NCBI RefSeq assembly: GCF_000317595.1
Contig: NZ_AEJC01000620.1
Coordinates: 1-35,276, forward strand
Length of the DNA stretch: 35,276 nucleotides
Direction of reading: 5' to 3'
Origin: Streptomyces ipomoeae 91-03
GTDB taxonomy: Bacteria > Actinomycetota > Actinomycetes > Streptomycetales > Streptomycetaceae
Positions 16,080 through 24,122 of this stretch are shown one piece after another (the stretch's first letter is position 1; the number at the start of each line of letters is the position of its first letter). The notes beneath the pieces were generated by a model that saw only the letters and a program-made list of their open reading frames with translations, made no database searches and had not been told where the DNA came from. A program made the translations under genes and the position numbers.

Positions 16080-17174
16080 CTATCTGACACTGTTGCCAGC
16101 CGCAGGGTTCAGGATCGGCGACGCCCCCGCGCGGCACAAGGGCAACGATCCTGCCCCTGTCTCTGACGCCAACGCGAGCACGAACTCCCCATGACGAAAC
16201 AGCGGCGGCGCATACTGGAAGCCGTTCTCGGTGCGGGTGATCACGATACTGCCCGCGCAGCAGCGACTCGTGGAGCGGCCACGGGCCATGGCCTTGGAGA
16301 GGTGCCCCTCGGATGGCGGCGGCGACCCCGCCTCGTGGCAGTGGACCGACAGCTGCGTGCAGGCGATGTGCGCGTCGGGTGCCGCCGCTCGTACGCCCTC
16401 AATGATTTCCGGTCGCGGATTGGCTGTTCGGCCACTCGTCCCCATCGAGAAGATCACCATGCGCGGCTCGACTGCGGACGTGAGCGAGCGGGCGAACTCC
16501 ACCGGATTCATAGCTCCGGGGAGGCCGCCATGATGCGGAAAGACGAGAACATCCGCGCGAAGTTGCTGACTCCGGCGATCCAGGATGTCCCGCAAGCCGA
16601 CGCCGTCGATGTCACTGGCGAGAAGCACGGCCGCCGCGCCGTCGAGATGGATCCGGATGACGGCGGACATGGTATTGCTCGTCACCGTGCCGAACCGGGC
16701 ATCGCGCGTGCGCGGACCCGAGAGCGCCATCAGCGATCGAGGGTGACACACTTCGAGCTCCGCCCGGCCCACCCGGATGGGAAGGCCCGTATCCGTAGAT
16801 ACTGGAAGAATGCCCGTGATGCGCTCGTCGTCCGCCACGAGCTGCAGGGTTTCCTGGAGGTGCCGCCACGCCCGCGTGTCCTTGGACGCGTCAGTGTTGA
16901 CTCGGACACGGCCGAGCGACCACCGCGGGTCCAGGAGGAGCCTGCTCATTCCCGCGATGTGATCGTTGTCGACGTGCGACACGATGACTTCCTCAAGGCC
17001 CGTGCAGCCGAGTCTTTCGAGTTCGGCGTGTGTGGTGTCGTCCGCGGCGTCGACAACCGCGCACCGTTGCCCGTCGCGGACGATGGCGGAATTGCCGTGA
17101 CCGACATCCAGGATCGTAACTGCGAGGTCGTCCTCGGAAGGTGCGCTCTGACGGGGGAGAAATGGAACGGTCAC
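16080..17174 (-). CDS. ComEC-like metallo-beta-lactamase-fold hydrolase
   Basis: The 364-aa protein is like the soluble C-terminal domain of ComEC/Rec2. The metal motif is SHVDNDHIAG (66-75: H67, D69, D71, H72). Later motifs are SNTMSAVIRI, LLASDID and FPHHGG, in the usual order of this branch. Such enzymes hydrolyse phosphodiester bonds; in this branch DNA or nucleotides are likely substrates, which is inferred. The GTG start overlaps the stop of the receiver gene by 4 nt (GTGA), so synthesis is coupled. No signal peptide or membrane segment is present, so it acts in the cytoplasm. The context, behind a receiver and a two-ATPase kinase-like protein, suggests it is the effector of the operon. 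Confidence 0.85.
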   Translation of the reverse strand: MTVPFLPRQSAPSEDDLAVTILDVGHGNSAIVRDGQRCAVVDAADDTTHAELERLGCTGLEEVIVSHVDNDHIAGMSRLLLDPRWSLGRVRVNTDASKDTRAWRHLQETLQLVADDERITGILPVSTDTGLPIRVGRAELEVCHPRSLMALSGPRTRDARFGTVTSNTMSAVIRIHLDGAAAVLLASDIDGVGLRDILDRRSQQLRADVLVFPHHGGLPGAMNPVEFARSLTSAVEPRMVIFSMGTSGRTANPRPEIIEGVRAAAPDAHIACTQLSVHCHEAGSPPPSEGHLSKAMARGRSTSRCCAGSIVITRTENGFQYAPPLFRHGEFVLALASETGAGSLPLCRAGASPILNPAAGNSVR

Positions 17175-17881
17175 AGGGCGCGGACATCCTCGGACAGTTG
17201 AGGGGCCAGGGAGATGTGCGCGAAGCAGAGGTCCTCAGCCCGAGGGGCGTAGCAGTTGACCTCGGCCCGCAACCAGGTGCCAGGCAGCAGGGCGTCGGCA
17301 GGAATCCCAGCGTCCTCCTCGAAGCGCAGCAGCGGCAGTTGCGCCACCTTCGTCAGGCTCCAGCCACTGACCAGCACTTCGGCGTACGGTGCTTCGCCTG
17401 CCGGGTGCACGGCGAGGACCTCGATCGGGGTGCGGAACCGGCTCCGCTCTCGTGACCACTTGCCCGCCGCCTCTTCGAGAGCGTATCGGACGGCGCCGAG
17501 GACTTCTTCGTCGTCGGCCTGCTTGGGGACGACTGCGGGGATGTCGGCCCGCCATCGGTGGATGGATGATGCCTCGTGGGTGCCTACGTGCGAACTCATG
17601 ACGATGGCCGGGAGCTTGTGAGGGCGGCTGTTGGCCCGGGCGGCGAGCTCCGCTCCCGTGAATGCGACCGTCCAACTGCTACGCAGCTGGTGGTCGCAGA
17701 CGAGTACGTCCAGAGGAGGTAACGTCGACAGATACTCCTCCGCCGTGGCGCGGGGACGCGGCCGGGGCATAATCAGAGCCTGCATGTCGAAGTCTTCGAA
17801 GAGTCGGCCGAGGGCTTCTGCGTCGGCCTTTACATCGTCCACGATGCCGACCCTGTGGACATCCTCAAGCTGCAGAGCCAT
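17171..17881 (-). CDS. Receiver-domain protein with unknown C-terminal domain
   Basis: In this 236-aa protein, residues 1-125 form a response-regulator receiver with an acidic pair D15-D16 (IVDD), phospho-acceptor D63 in DVLVCDHQL, a Ser in IVMSSH and the conserved Lys in VVPKQ. Residues 126-236 look beta-rich (PIEVLAVHP, GTWLRAEVNCY, FAHISLAP) and match no output domain I know; no DNA-binding motif is seen. ATG at 17881 is preferred because GGGGAGGAG lies directly before it, 3 nt past the kinase stop. Codon 54 is TTA (17720-17722). It probably receives phosphate from the upstream ATPase and controls the downstream hydrolase. This is inference from domain order. Confidence 0.82.
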   Translation of the reverse strand: MALQLEDVHRVGIVDDVKADAEALGRLFEDFDMQALIMPRPRPRATAEEYLSTLPPLDVLVCDHQLRSSWTVAFTGAELAARANSRPHKLPAIVMSSHVGTHEASSIHRWRADIPAVVPKQADDEEVLGAVRYALEEAAGKWSRERSRFRTPIEVLAVHPAGEAPYAEVLVSGWSLTKVAQLPLLRFEEDAGIPADALLPGTWLRAEVNCYAPRAEDLCFAHISLAPQLSEDVRAL

Positions 17882-17883
17882 CG

Positions 17884-20133
17884 TCACTCCTCCCCTTCGT
17901 CGTTCGTGTTACCGGCAGCGGGAGCCGACGTCGTCGAGGCAGGCAACTCGACCAGTAGCCGGGCTCCCCCTAGGGGGCCGTTTCTGATCGCCTGCTGGCG
18001 TCCCGACATGTCGCCTACCGTGTCACGGACGATGGTCAGACCCAAGCCTGTCCCACCGTCTCGGGTGGTGAATCCGGGAACCCAAATCTCTTCCGTCGAG
18101 GCGTCCTGGATCCCTGGGCCCGAGTCATCCACGGTTAGGCGAATCCACGGAGCGTCCTTATCTACGAAGGAGCGGGTCGCCAGGTGGATCCTGCGCTCCA
18201 GGCCGCCGTCCGTACGCGTCAGCGCGTGCACGGAGTTGACGAGAAGATTGGAGACGATGGATTCGACCGCAGCCTCGTAGGTTCGTACGCGAAGGTTCCG
18301 GCCATCGAGATCATGGGTGACGTGAATGCAGCGGTCACTGAGGAAATTATGGAACAGACGCAATGTGGCCAGGCACACTTCGTCGATGTCCACGTATGTC
18401 AGATCGCGCTTCTTGCGGACAAGAAGTTCCAGAGGAAGTTTGGCGAAGATCTGCAAGGTACGAGCCCCATCCATGATGGCACTCAGAGACGGTTTATAGC
18501 GGTCATCGACAGTTGCCGGATCGATGTCCCGACGCACCCTCCGGTCGACCGTACGCGCTTCCTGGAGGATGCGATCAGCGGGCTGCTGCGCTTCGTGGGC
18601 GAACACGGAGGTACTCGTTCCCACAGTGGCGAGGGCCCGGTAGAGGAGCAACTCGGATTGGAGATCCTTGATCTCTCGCAGACGCTGGTCCGCAAGGAGC
18701 TGCGAGGTGGTCAAGATACGTTGGACCGACGCACGGTCAAAGTTGCCATCCAGGCGGCCCTGATTATCTGCGAGCTGCTCCTCAAGGGCCTTCTTAGCTT
18801 CGGTGAAGTCGGCCTCGGCATCGGCCGTCTGCGCCTTCGCGCGCTTGCGTTGTTCTTGCCGTTCGGCTTCGCGAATCTGACGACGGCGCTGTGATGCCCA
18901 TTCAATTGCTGACCGGGCGAACTCACGTAGTTCACCGAAGGCGGCGTTCTGCACGAAACCACTACGGTCCGTCTTCGGCTGGAGGCGATCTTCCGGGTCA
19001 TTGACGACCAGCGCCCCTACGGAGTTATTTGTATAGGGGCGGAATTCGGAGAGCACAGCGCGACGGACGTTGATGCTCAGCCAGTCGTCGTCAGGGTCAC
19101 CATAGGGCTGAACTCGCAACCCATGATGATACAGGTGTACACCGCCGACGTCGGCAAGCCAGCTCTTAATCTCCGGTGTTGGCTGAACCGAGTCACGCAG
19201 AGCGACCGAATGCCTCGGGTTGAGATTGAACATCCACAGGTCGAACTTGGCCGCAGGGGCACTGGTGAAAAGGCGCTCGCCGCCGGTTGCGGTCGTTGGG
19301 CGTCGGCCTCCGGCGACCGCGGACCGAAGGTCTCTCGCCGTTGCGGTGCCAATCAGATTTCCCTGATGGTCCCTGAGCTCCGCCGACTGGCTGCCATCCG
19401 CACCGAGCCGTCCCGACAAATGGAACTCGGCCCACTGCAGGTGTTCATCCGTCACGGTCGAGGTGAGGTCCTCATACCCGAACGCCGTGTGATTCCAGAG
19501 AATCTTGAAGGTCGACTCGGTCTGAAAGGGGCCCGTGAGCAGCGTGAGCGAGCGCGTAAGCCGCTCGACATCGGCGATGCTCAACCCCTGCCGGAGATCG
19601 TGTATCTCGATACGAGTTCCCACACGGGCGTAAGGCGGGACGTCGCGGAGTTCGAGCGCTACGTCCTCCACCGCGTGAGCGGAGTCGAGTTCGTCCCAGT
19701 CGATACCCAGGGTGTACTGCACACCTGGAGTCGCCGCGGACCGTGTCGTGACCTTCACACGCCGACCCAGGCGAAGCGCTGCCAGACGCCCAAGCCCCTT
19801 CTCGCCGACCCGCCTTCGACCGCTGCGGGTGAACGGTGACGACGGTTTCCTGGAACTGCCGATGAGCAGGAAGTCGGAGGTGAGTTCGGCATCGGTCATG
19901 CCGTGCCCGTTGTCCGAAACGATGATCGAGCCGCCAGTGCGCGCGGAGTCGACCAACTCGATGCTGCACTCGGTGGCGTCTGCGTCGTACGCGTTGCGTA
20001 CCAACTCCATGATTCCCATGTCCGGATGCGGAACGAGCTCTTCACCGAGACGCGTGAGGATCTTGGGCGCGAAGCGCAGATGATGCCTGGCCAACCGGCG
20101 CCGCCTCTCGTGAGCAGTGGGATCTTCCAGCAT
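17884..20133 (-). CDS. Dual GHKL ATPase: HSP90/MORC-like N-terminus, histidine-kinase-like C-terminus
   Basis: From ATG 20133 the protein has 749 aa. The N-terminal ATPase motifs are ELVRNAYDADA (E43, N47, D50), DNGHGM (74-79) and GEKGLG (110-115), an HSP90/MutL/MORC-type site. A middle region follows, then a charged coiled coil (ERQEQRKRAKAQTADAEAD). An H-box-like SVFAHEAQQP has H513. The C-terminal ATPase has SNLLVNSVHAL (N629), DDSGPG and GGTGLGLTIV. Two ATPase folds in one chain are unusual. No membrane segment is present, so the signal is cytoplasmic. The open frame extends 24 codons upstream to 20205, but that part is not protein-like. Next to a receiver gene, it probably phosphorylates it. 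Confidence 0.82.
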   Translation of the reverse strand: MLEDPTAHERRRRLARHHLRFAPKILTRLGEELVPHPDMGIMELVRNAYDADATECSIELVDSARTGGSIIVSDNGHGMTDAELTSDFLLIGSSRKPSSPFTRSGRRRVGEKGLGRLAALRLGRRVKVTTRSAATPGVQYTLGIDWDELDSAHAVEDVALELRDVPPYARVGTRIEIHDLRQGLSIADVERLTRSLTLLTGPFQTESTFKILWNHTAFGYEDLTSTVTDEHLQWAEFHLSGRLGADGSQSAELRDHQGNLIGTATARDLRSAVAGGRRPTTATGGERLFTSAPAAKFDLWMFNLNPRHSVALRDSVQPTPEIKSWLADVGGVHLYHHGLRVQPYGDPDDDWLSINVRRAVLSEFRPYTNNSVGALVVNDPEDRLQPKTDRSGFVQNAAFGELREFARSAIEWASQRRRQIREAERQEQRKRAKAQTADAEADFTEAKKALEEQLADNQGRLDGNFDRASVQRILTTSQLLADQRLREIKDLQSELLLYRALATVGTSTSVFAHEAQQPADRILQEARTVDRRVRRDIDPATVDDRYKPSLSAIMDGARTLQIFAKLPLELLVRKKRDLTYVDIDEVCLATLRLFHNFLSDRCIHVTHDLDGRNLRVRTYEAAVESIVSNLLVNSVHALTRTDGGLERRIHLATRSFVDKDAPWIRLTVDDSGPGIQDASTEEIWVPGFTTRDGGTGLGLTIVRDTVGDMSGRQQAIRNGPLGGARLLVELPASTTSAPAAGNTNDEGEE

Positions 20134-20206
20134 GCTAGCTACATAGAGACCGTGCAAGGGAAGTCTTCTGGGATTACCTGTAGTTCGCAAACCCCGATCG
20201 TGCATG

Positions 20207-20234
20207 AGGGTCCGTCAGCTTGCTGACGGACCCT
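20207..20234. repeat. Perfect 13-bp hairpin upstream of the dual-ATPase gene
   Basis: AGGGTCCGTCAGC (20207-20219) is perfectly complementary to 20222-20234 around TT. On the plus strand it is followed by TTTG. It sits at the border between the three-gene operon and the IS1380 remnant. It may be a terminator shielding the operon, or a former element end. Its role is undecided. Confidence 0.6.
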
Positions 20235-20261
20235 TTGTGGCGAGTGTTGGTGGGGAATTTC

Positions 20262-20905
20262 GGAGTGGAGCCGGTCCAGGGCATGCGTGATCACGTCGGT
20301 CCAGGCCAGTGCCCTGCGAAGCGGAGGATGCGACGGCGGCCGGTGGTGACGAGCTGGGCGGCGGTGGAGAACAGCCGAAACCGCAGGCGGCGGGACTCCC
20401 AGAGCCGGGCTTGGCCGGTCAGGGCGAGCAGGGGCATCCAGGCGAGCAGGTCGAGGGCGATCTGCACGATCTCCAGCCAGATCTGGTTCTGCGCGGTGTC
20501 ATGGAGAGGGAGATTGCGCAGGCCGGCGGCGCGGATGCGGTCCTCGGCCCGGGCCCGCTGCCGGTGTCGCAGTTCGAGGGCGGCGATCGCCTCGCCGGTG
20601 GTGTTGGTGGCGAAGCGGGTCAGCCGCGTCGGCGTCAGTGAAACGCAACTGGGCGCCGGGGTGTGGCCGTTCCTTGCGCACGATCAGCCACAGCCCTTTC
20701 GGGCAGCCGGTCAAGCAGTCGCCGGAGAGTTCGACGCCCCAGGCGCCGTCGCGGATCTCGCCGTCGGGTTCCAGTCCAGGCCGGGACCTTCAGGACGGCC
20801 TGGTGGATGGCGTCGGTGATGGTCACCCCGACCGAGTACGACAGCCACCTGCCCTTCGCGAGCCAGGCGATGAACTCGTGGGTGCCGCCGCCGGAGTCGG
20901 TGAGT
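20262..20905 (-). pseudogene. IS1380-family transposase remnant (C-terminal part)
   Basis: Three frames on the minus strand give pieces of one IS1380-type transposase: LTDSGGGTHEFIAWLAKGRW, MTITDAIHQAVLKVP, PDGEIRDGAWGVELSGDC, LIVRKERPHPGAQLRF, then DTAQNQIWLEIVQIALDLLA and ALDRLHS at the end. At least two frameshifts are present, and the N-terminal half is missing beyond 20905. It is inactive. Confidence 0.75.
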
Positions 20906-21211
20906 CTCTCCCCCCGGGCGATCGGAAAGATCGTCTACGTTGGCATGCCTCTACAGCGGTGCACCAACCCTCTCGGGATCTTTTCCTGTCTGCCCGCGGC
21001 GAACCGCCCGGGGGCGGGGCGCACGTCCGACAGCTAACCAGAGACACTCCGCCGCAGGTGAGAACGTCCCACATGCGTGAGCGATGCGTGAGCGGACGTT
21101 GTGGGACTGGCCGTCACAGACTGGCGCACCCCCCTGTACCGTGTGGCGCTGATCAGGCAGAACAGCACCACGCGGCAAGGCTCAGCACCGCCCATCAGGG
21201 ATTCGATCCCA
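20906..21211. other. Gene-free stretch before the first att copy
   Basis: No protein-coding gene is supported. It contains a 25-bp sequence made of two ATGCGTGAGC units (21073-21097). From about 21151 a stretch is similar to the one preceding att copy 2 (GATCAGGCAGAACAGCACCA in both). Together they look like the end of an integrated element. Confidence 0.55.
21073..21097 (+). repeat. Tandem ATGCGTGAGC repeat, copy 1
   Basis: Two ATGCGTGAGCG units in tandem, ending GGAC. It lies 139 bp before the CTCCTAA of att copy 1. A near-identical copy stands at the same distance before att copy 2, and an exact copy is at 29718-29742. Integrase arm-binding sites are a possible explanation. Confidence 0.6.
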
Positions 21212-21218
21212 CTCCTAA
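21212..21218 (+). other. att copy 1, left piece (tRNA-Arg fragment split by an IS)
   Basis: CTCCTAA is the anticodon-loop end of the tRNA-Arg(CCT) 3' half. The rest continues at 22085 after an IS5-family insertion. With the IS and one TAA removed, the joined sequence equals att copy 2. Confidence 0.75.
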
Positions 21219-22084
21219 GACCGTGTCCTACGTGGTGAGGCGGACGAGGCGCTTGTAGCAGCACAAGGCCGCGGCGAGACCGAGAAAGGCCAGGTAGTTG
21301 CGGGGATTACGTTCGTAGCGGGGGCTGAGTCTGCGGTAGCCGGACAGCCACGACATCGTTCTTTCGATCACCCACCTGCGGCGGCCCAGCCGTTCGCTGG
21401 ACTCGATGCCTTTGCGGGCGATCCGGACTCCGATGCGCTTGCCGTGTAACCATTTCCGCAGGTCCGGTCGATCGTAGGCTTTGTCCGTGTGGAGGCGCTG
21501 AGGCTTGAAGTACCGGCCGCGATGGGGGTCGTGTCTCGTTTGGTGACCCGCCACCATCGGCTTCAGACCTTCGCTGTCGTGGGTGTTGCCGGCCGAGACG
21601 CCGACGACCAGGGGCAGTCCGTTCGCGTCCGACAGGATGTGCATCTTGGAACCCGGCTTGCCCCGGTCCACGGGGCTCGGACCTGTGTGTTCGCCCCCTT
21701 TTTAGCCCTGACGTGGGCGGTGTCGAGGACTACACGGGTCACATCGACCAGGCCGGCGTCGTCGAGCCGGTGCAGCACAGCCTCGTGCAATCGGCCCCAG
21801 ACGCCGGCTCTGGACCAGATCAGGAAGCGGCGGTGAGCGGTCGACTTCGATATGCCGAAGCAGGGCGGCAGAGCCCGCCAGGCACAACCGCTGACCAGCA
21901 CGTAGATGATCGCCGCGAACAGCGTCTCATCAGGCGTGTCCTGTGTACCGCCGCCCTGTGGCCGCACCTTCGACGGCGGGATCAGCGGCTTCGCGATCTC
22001 CCACAGCCCATCCGGAACAATCCAACTCCACGTATCCCGCCCCATGCCCTGCCCAACGTCCGCCTCACCACGTAGGACACGGTC
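21219..22084 (-). mobile_element. IS5-family insertion sequence, 866 bp, inside an att site
   Basis: The terminal inverted repeats are perfect for 27 bp, starting GACCGTGTCCTACGTGG at both ends. The flanks are TAA on each side (21216-21218 and 22085-22087), a 3-bp target duplication. It splits the first tRNA-Arg fragment within CTCCTAAAGC. Both transposase frames and both ends appear intact. Confidence 0.9.
21228..22045 (-). CDS. IS5-family transposase (two frames, -1 frameshift)
   Basis: Frame one starts at ATG 22045 (MGRDTWSWIVPDGLWEIAKP) and has YVLVSGCAWRALPP and a VTRVVLDTAHVRAKKG end with the first catalytic Asp. Frame two has SPVDRGKPGSKMHIL, HTDKAYDRPDLR (second Asp) and RRRWVIERTMSWL (catalytic Glu). 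The frames join at AAAAAGGGGG (21694-21703, minus strand); a -1 slip gives KKGGEHTGPSPVDRG. The joined length, about 270 aa, is normal. It is clearly a different IS from the one at 15093. Confidence 0.87.
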
Positions 22085-22123
22085 TAAAGCGGGTGTCGCA
22101 GGTTCGAATCCTGCCGGGGGCAC
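22085..22123 (+). other. att copy 1, main piece (tRNA-Arg(CCT) 3' end)
   Basis: AAGCGGGTGTCGCAGGTTCG begins the 3' anticodon stem, variable loop and T-arm, followed by the 3' acceptor strand GGGGGC and AC. The 5' half of the tRNA is absent. It is the residue expected when an element integrates into the 3' end of a tRNA gene. Confidence 0.82.
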
Positions 22124-22337
22124 AACGCATTACGCCGCTGACCTGGGGTTTCTTCTCAGGGAGCGTTCTATTCGGCCTCGGACTCGTTGTCCGGGGCCGT
22201 TTGCGTGAGCGGAAGGACATCCCCGTCGAGGGTGTCGGCACGGTGCCGAGGTCGCGGTGGACCTGGTCGGAGGCTCGGCCGACCCTGGTTCGGCCGGCAG
22301 ACCATACGCTCCCGGCCCAACATGTATCCCGGCGCGC
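22124..22337. other. Gene-free stretch between att copy 1 and the ATPase gene
   Basis: I see no gene, RNA or clear hairpin. It is the 3' flank of the minus-strand ATPase gene. Confidence 0.5.
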
Positions 22338-23756
22338 TCAGGAGGACCACGCTGCGAGGAGTTCCGCCGGGCCGTACGCAGCGTCGAGCCCCGTGCAGTC
22401 AGTCCCGCTGCGCGAGACAGCGATCACCGGCACGGGAGCAGGCGTGAGCGCGGCGCGGTGTCGGTGCAGCGCCGCGAGATCGTGCCGGTCGAACGGGGAG
22501 TTCTCCAGCCACTTCACCGAGCCGACGAACAACAGTTCCTTGGCGATCGGTGCGCGGTCCGCTCCCACGACATCGATCTCCACATCGTTGGTACGGGTCC
22601 AGTAACCACCGATGGCGGGAGCGGCGGGGAGGTTCGCGTCGGGCAGCAGCCGTGCCAGCGCCTCGCGCACCAGAGGTTCAACGGCCCTGCCACGCCAGCT
22701 GGTCCAGTTTTCGCGGATGCGCCGCAGCGTCAGGTCACCCCGGCCCCGCTCGATCTCCTCTATCGCCGGACCCAGGAGCTTCAGCCAGAAGCGGAGGTAG
22801 GGATCCGCGACCCGGTAGCGACGATCCTTCGAAGGCCGCGTGGACACGGGAAGCTCCGCCGCGATCACCCGCTTGTCCGCGAGGATCCCCAGCGACCGCT
22901 GGAGCGGGGTCGCCCCGATCCCGCCAGCGGCGCGGGCAATATTGGAGAACGTCCGCTCACCGCTGCCGATCGCCGAGAGGACGGTGCGGGCCTGGACCTG
23001 CTGGGGGAACTCCGCGGCGAGCGATCGCTCCGCCGACACCAGCAAGGCCGAGACCGGATCGCTGAGTGCCGCCTGCAGGAACTCCCACATCCCGGCGCCG
23101 TGCGGCCACTCCGCACAGATCAGAGGCAGTCCACCGGTGATCAAGGCCGCATCGAAGGCCGAGGCGGGATCGAGGCCGAGCATCTCGCCCACCTCCGCCG
23201 GGTTGAGCGGACCCAGCACCATCTCCCGTCCGCGCTGGTGGAACGGGCGTCCATAGCTGTTCAGCACCTCCATCATCGACAGGTCGGAGCCGATCAGAAT
23301 GAGCAGAACCGGCTTCTTCTCCAGCACTCGGTCCCAGGCCCGCTGAAGCATGCCCTCGAAGGAGCCCTCCGCATCCATCAAATAGGGCACCTCGTCCATG
23401 ACCACCACGCTCGCCCGGTCGTGCGGCAGTGCCGCCGCCAGCACATCGAAGGCGGCATCCCAACTCGCCGGGCGGGCCGCGGACAGCAGATTCGCCAGCG
23501 GAAGGCTGGATGACTGCGCATCCTGACCGAGCCGCTCCAGGTCCGCCCCCGGCGACGCCCCTGTGGCGGCATAGAAGAGGAACGGCGCACCGGACCTCTC
23601 GGCGAACCGCTCCACCAACCGCGACTTACCCACCCGGCGGCGCCCACGCAGCATCACGCACCGCCCAGGCCGCTCCCCACCGACCCCGGCCGTCACCTTG
23701 CCCAGCTCGCGATCCAGCGTCTCTAGCTCGTGCCGCCTGCCCACGAAATCTGCCAT
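22338..23756 (-). CDS. AAA ATPase with DUF234-type C-terminal domain
   Basis: From ATG 23756 the protein has 472 aa. It starts MADFVGRRHELETLDREL, has Walker A GRRRVGKSR (38-46), Walker B VVVMDE (D121-E122), a winged-helix middle (FSNIARAAGGIGATPLQRSL) and YRVADPYLRFWLK. The C-terminal DUF234-like nuclease-fold region has TNDVEIDVVG and LLFVGSVKWLE, where Gly-Ser stands in place of the usual acidic residue before Lys. The family is common in archaea and actinobacteria; its biology is poorly known and a genome-defence role is only a guess. GGAGG lies about 8 nt before the ATG; the 97-codon upstream extension is not protein-like. It is the sole cargo between att copies 1 and 2. Confidence 0.85.
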   Translation of the reverse strand: MADFVGRRHELETLDRELGKVTAGVGGERPGRCVMLRGRRRVGKSRLVERFAERSGAPFLFYAATGASPGADLERLGQDAQSSSLPLANLLSAARPASWDAAFDVLAAALPHDRASVVVMDEVPYLMDAEGSFEGMLQRAWDRVLEKKPVLLILIGSDLSMMEVLNSYGRPFHQRGREMVLGPLNPAEVGEMLGLDPASAFDAALITGGLPLICAEWPHGAGMWEFLQAALSDPVSALLVSAERSLAAEFPQQVQARTVLSAIGSGERTFSNIARAAGGIGATPLQRSLGILADKRVIAAELPVSTRPSKDRRYRVADPYLRFWLKLLGPAIEEIERGRGDLTLRRIRENWTSWRGRAVEPLVREALARLLPDANLPAAPAIGGYWTRTNDVEIDVVGADRAPIAKELLFVGSVKWLENSPFDRHDLAALHRHRAALTPAPVPVIAVSRSGTDCTGLDAAYGPAELLAAWSS

Positions 23757-23784
23757 GCCGCCACCTCCCCAGCACCACCTAACG

Positions 23785-23830
23785 GAACAGATACTAACAT
23801 CACAGTTAGTAACATTAACGTTAGTTGCAG
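23785..23830 (-). promoter_or_regulatory. A/T-rich operator-promoter of the ATPase gene
   Basis: A sharply A/T-rich patch lies in G/C-rich DNA. ACTAAC (23793-23798) and GTTAGT (23805-23810) are perfect inverted half-sites with a 6-bp spacer. TAACGTTA (23816-23823) is a further palindrome. On the minus strand TAGTAT could serve as a -10 element. It lies 30-75 bp before the start codon, so autoregulation or control by a small repressor is likely. The regulator is unknown. Confidence 0.6.
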
Positions 23831-23935
23831 GATGAATTCGGGAAGATGCCGCTCCCCGGGTGCACCCACGGGAGAAGATCAGCCTTCCATTCCATGCCCC
23901 AGCACGGTCCGCCATTGGACGCCCGCGGTCGCCGG

Positions 23936-23960
23936 ATGCGTGAGCGGCGCGTGAGCGGAC
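23936..23960 (+). repeat. Tandem TGCGTGAGC-type repeat, copy 2
   Basis: It matches the copy at 21073-21097 with two base differences and stands 140 bp before att copy 2, the same spacing as copy 1. Confidence 0.6.
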
Positions 23961-24075
23961 TGCGCAACAAGAACCGTCCTGAGCCGGATGGGCCGGCCGT
24001 GCCGCGCGGCGCCGATCAGGCAGAACAGCACCACGCGGCACAACCAAACACCACCCGTCAGAGATTCGATCCCAC

Positions 24076-24118
24076 TCCTAAAGCGGGTGTCGCAGGTTCG
24101 AATCCTGCCGGGGGCACA
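24076..24118 (+). other. att copy 2 (tRNA-Arg(CCT) 3' half)
   Basis: The 43-bp sequence begins CTCCTAAAGCGGGTGTCG and ends with acceptor strand GGGGGCAC. Anticodon loop CTCCTAA, stem AGCGG, T-arm with TTCGAAT and 3' acceptor strand are visible. The 5' half is absent. The preceding bases are similar to those before copy 1 back to about 24014, so the two elements share their attachment end. Confidence 0.83.
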
Positions 24119-24122
24119 GAAG

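Noticed and set aside
20134..20205. 24-codon upstream start for the dual-ATPase gene
   Set aside because: The extra residues are not protein-like and start inside a hairpin; ATG 20133 begins a normal N-terminus.
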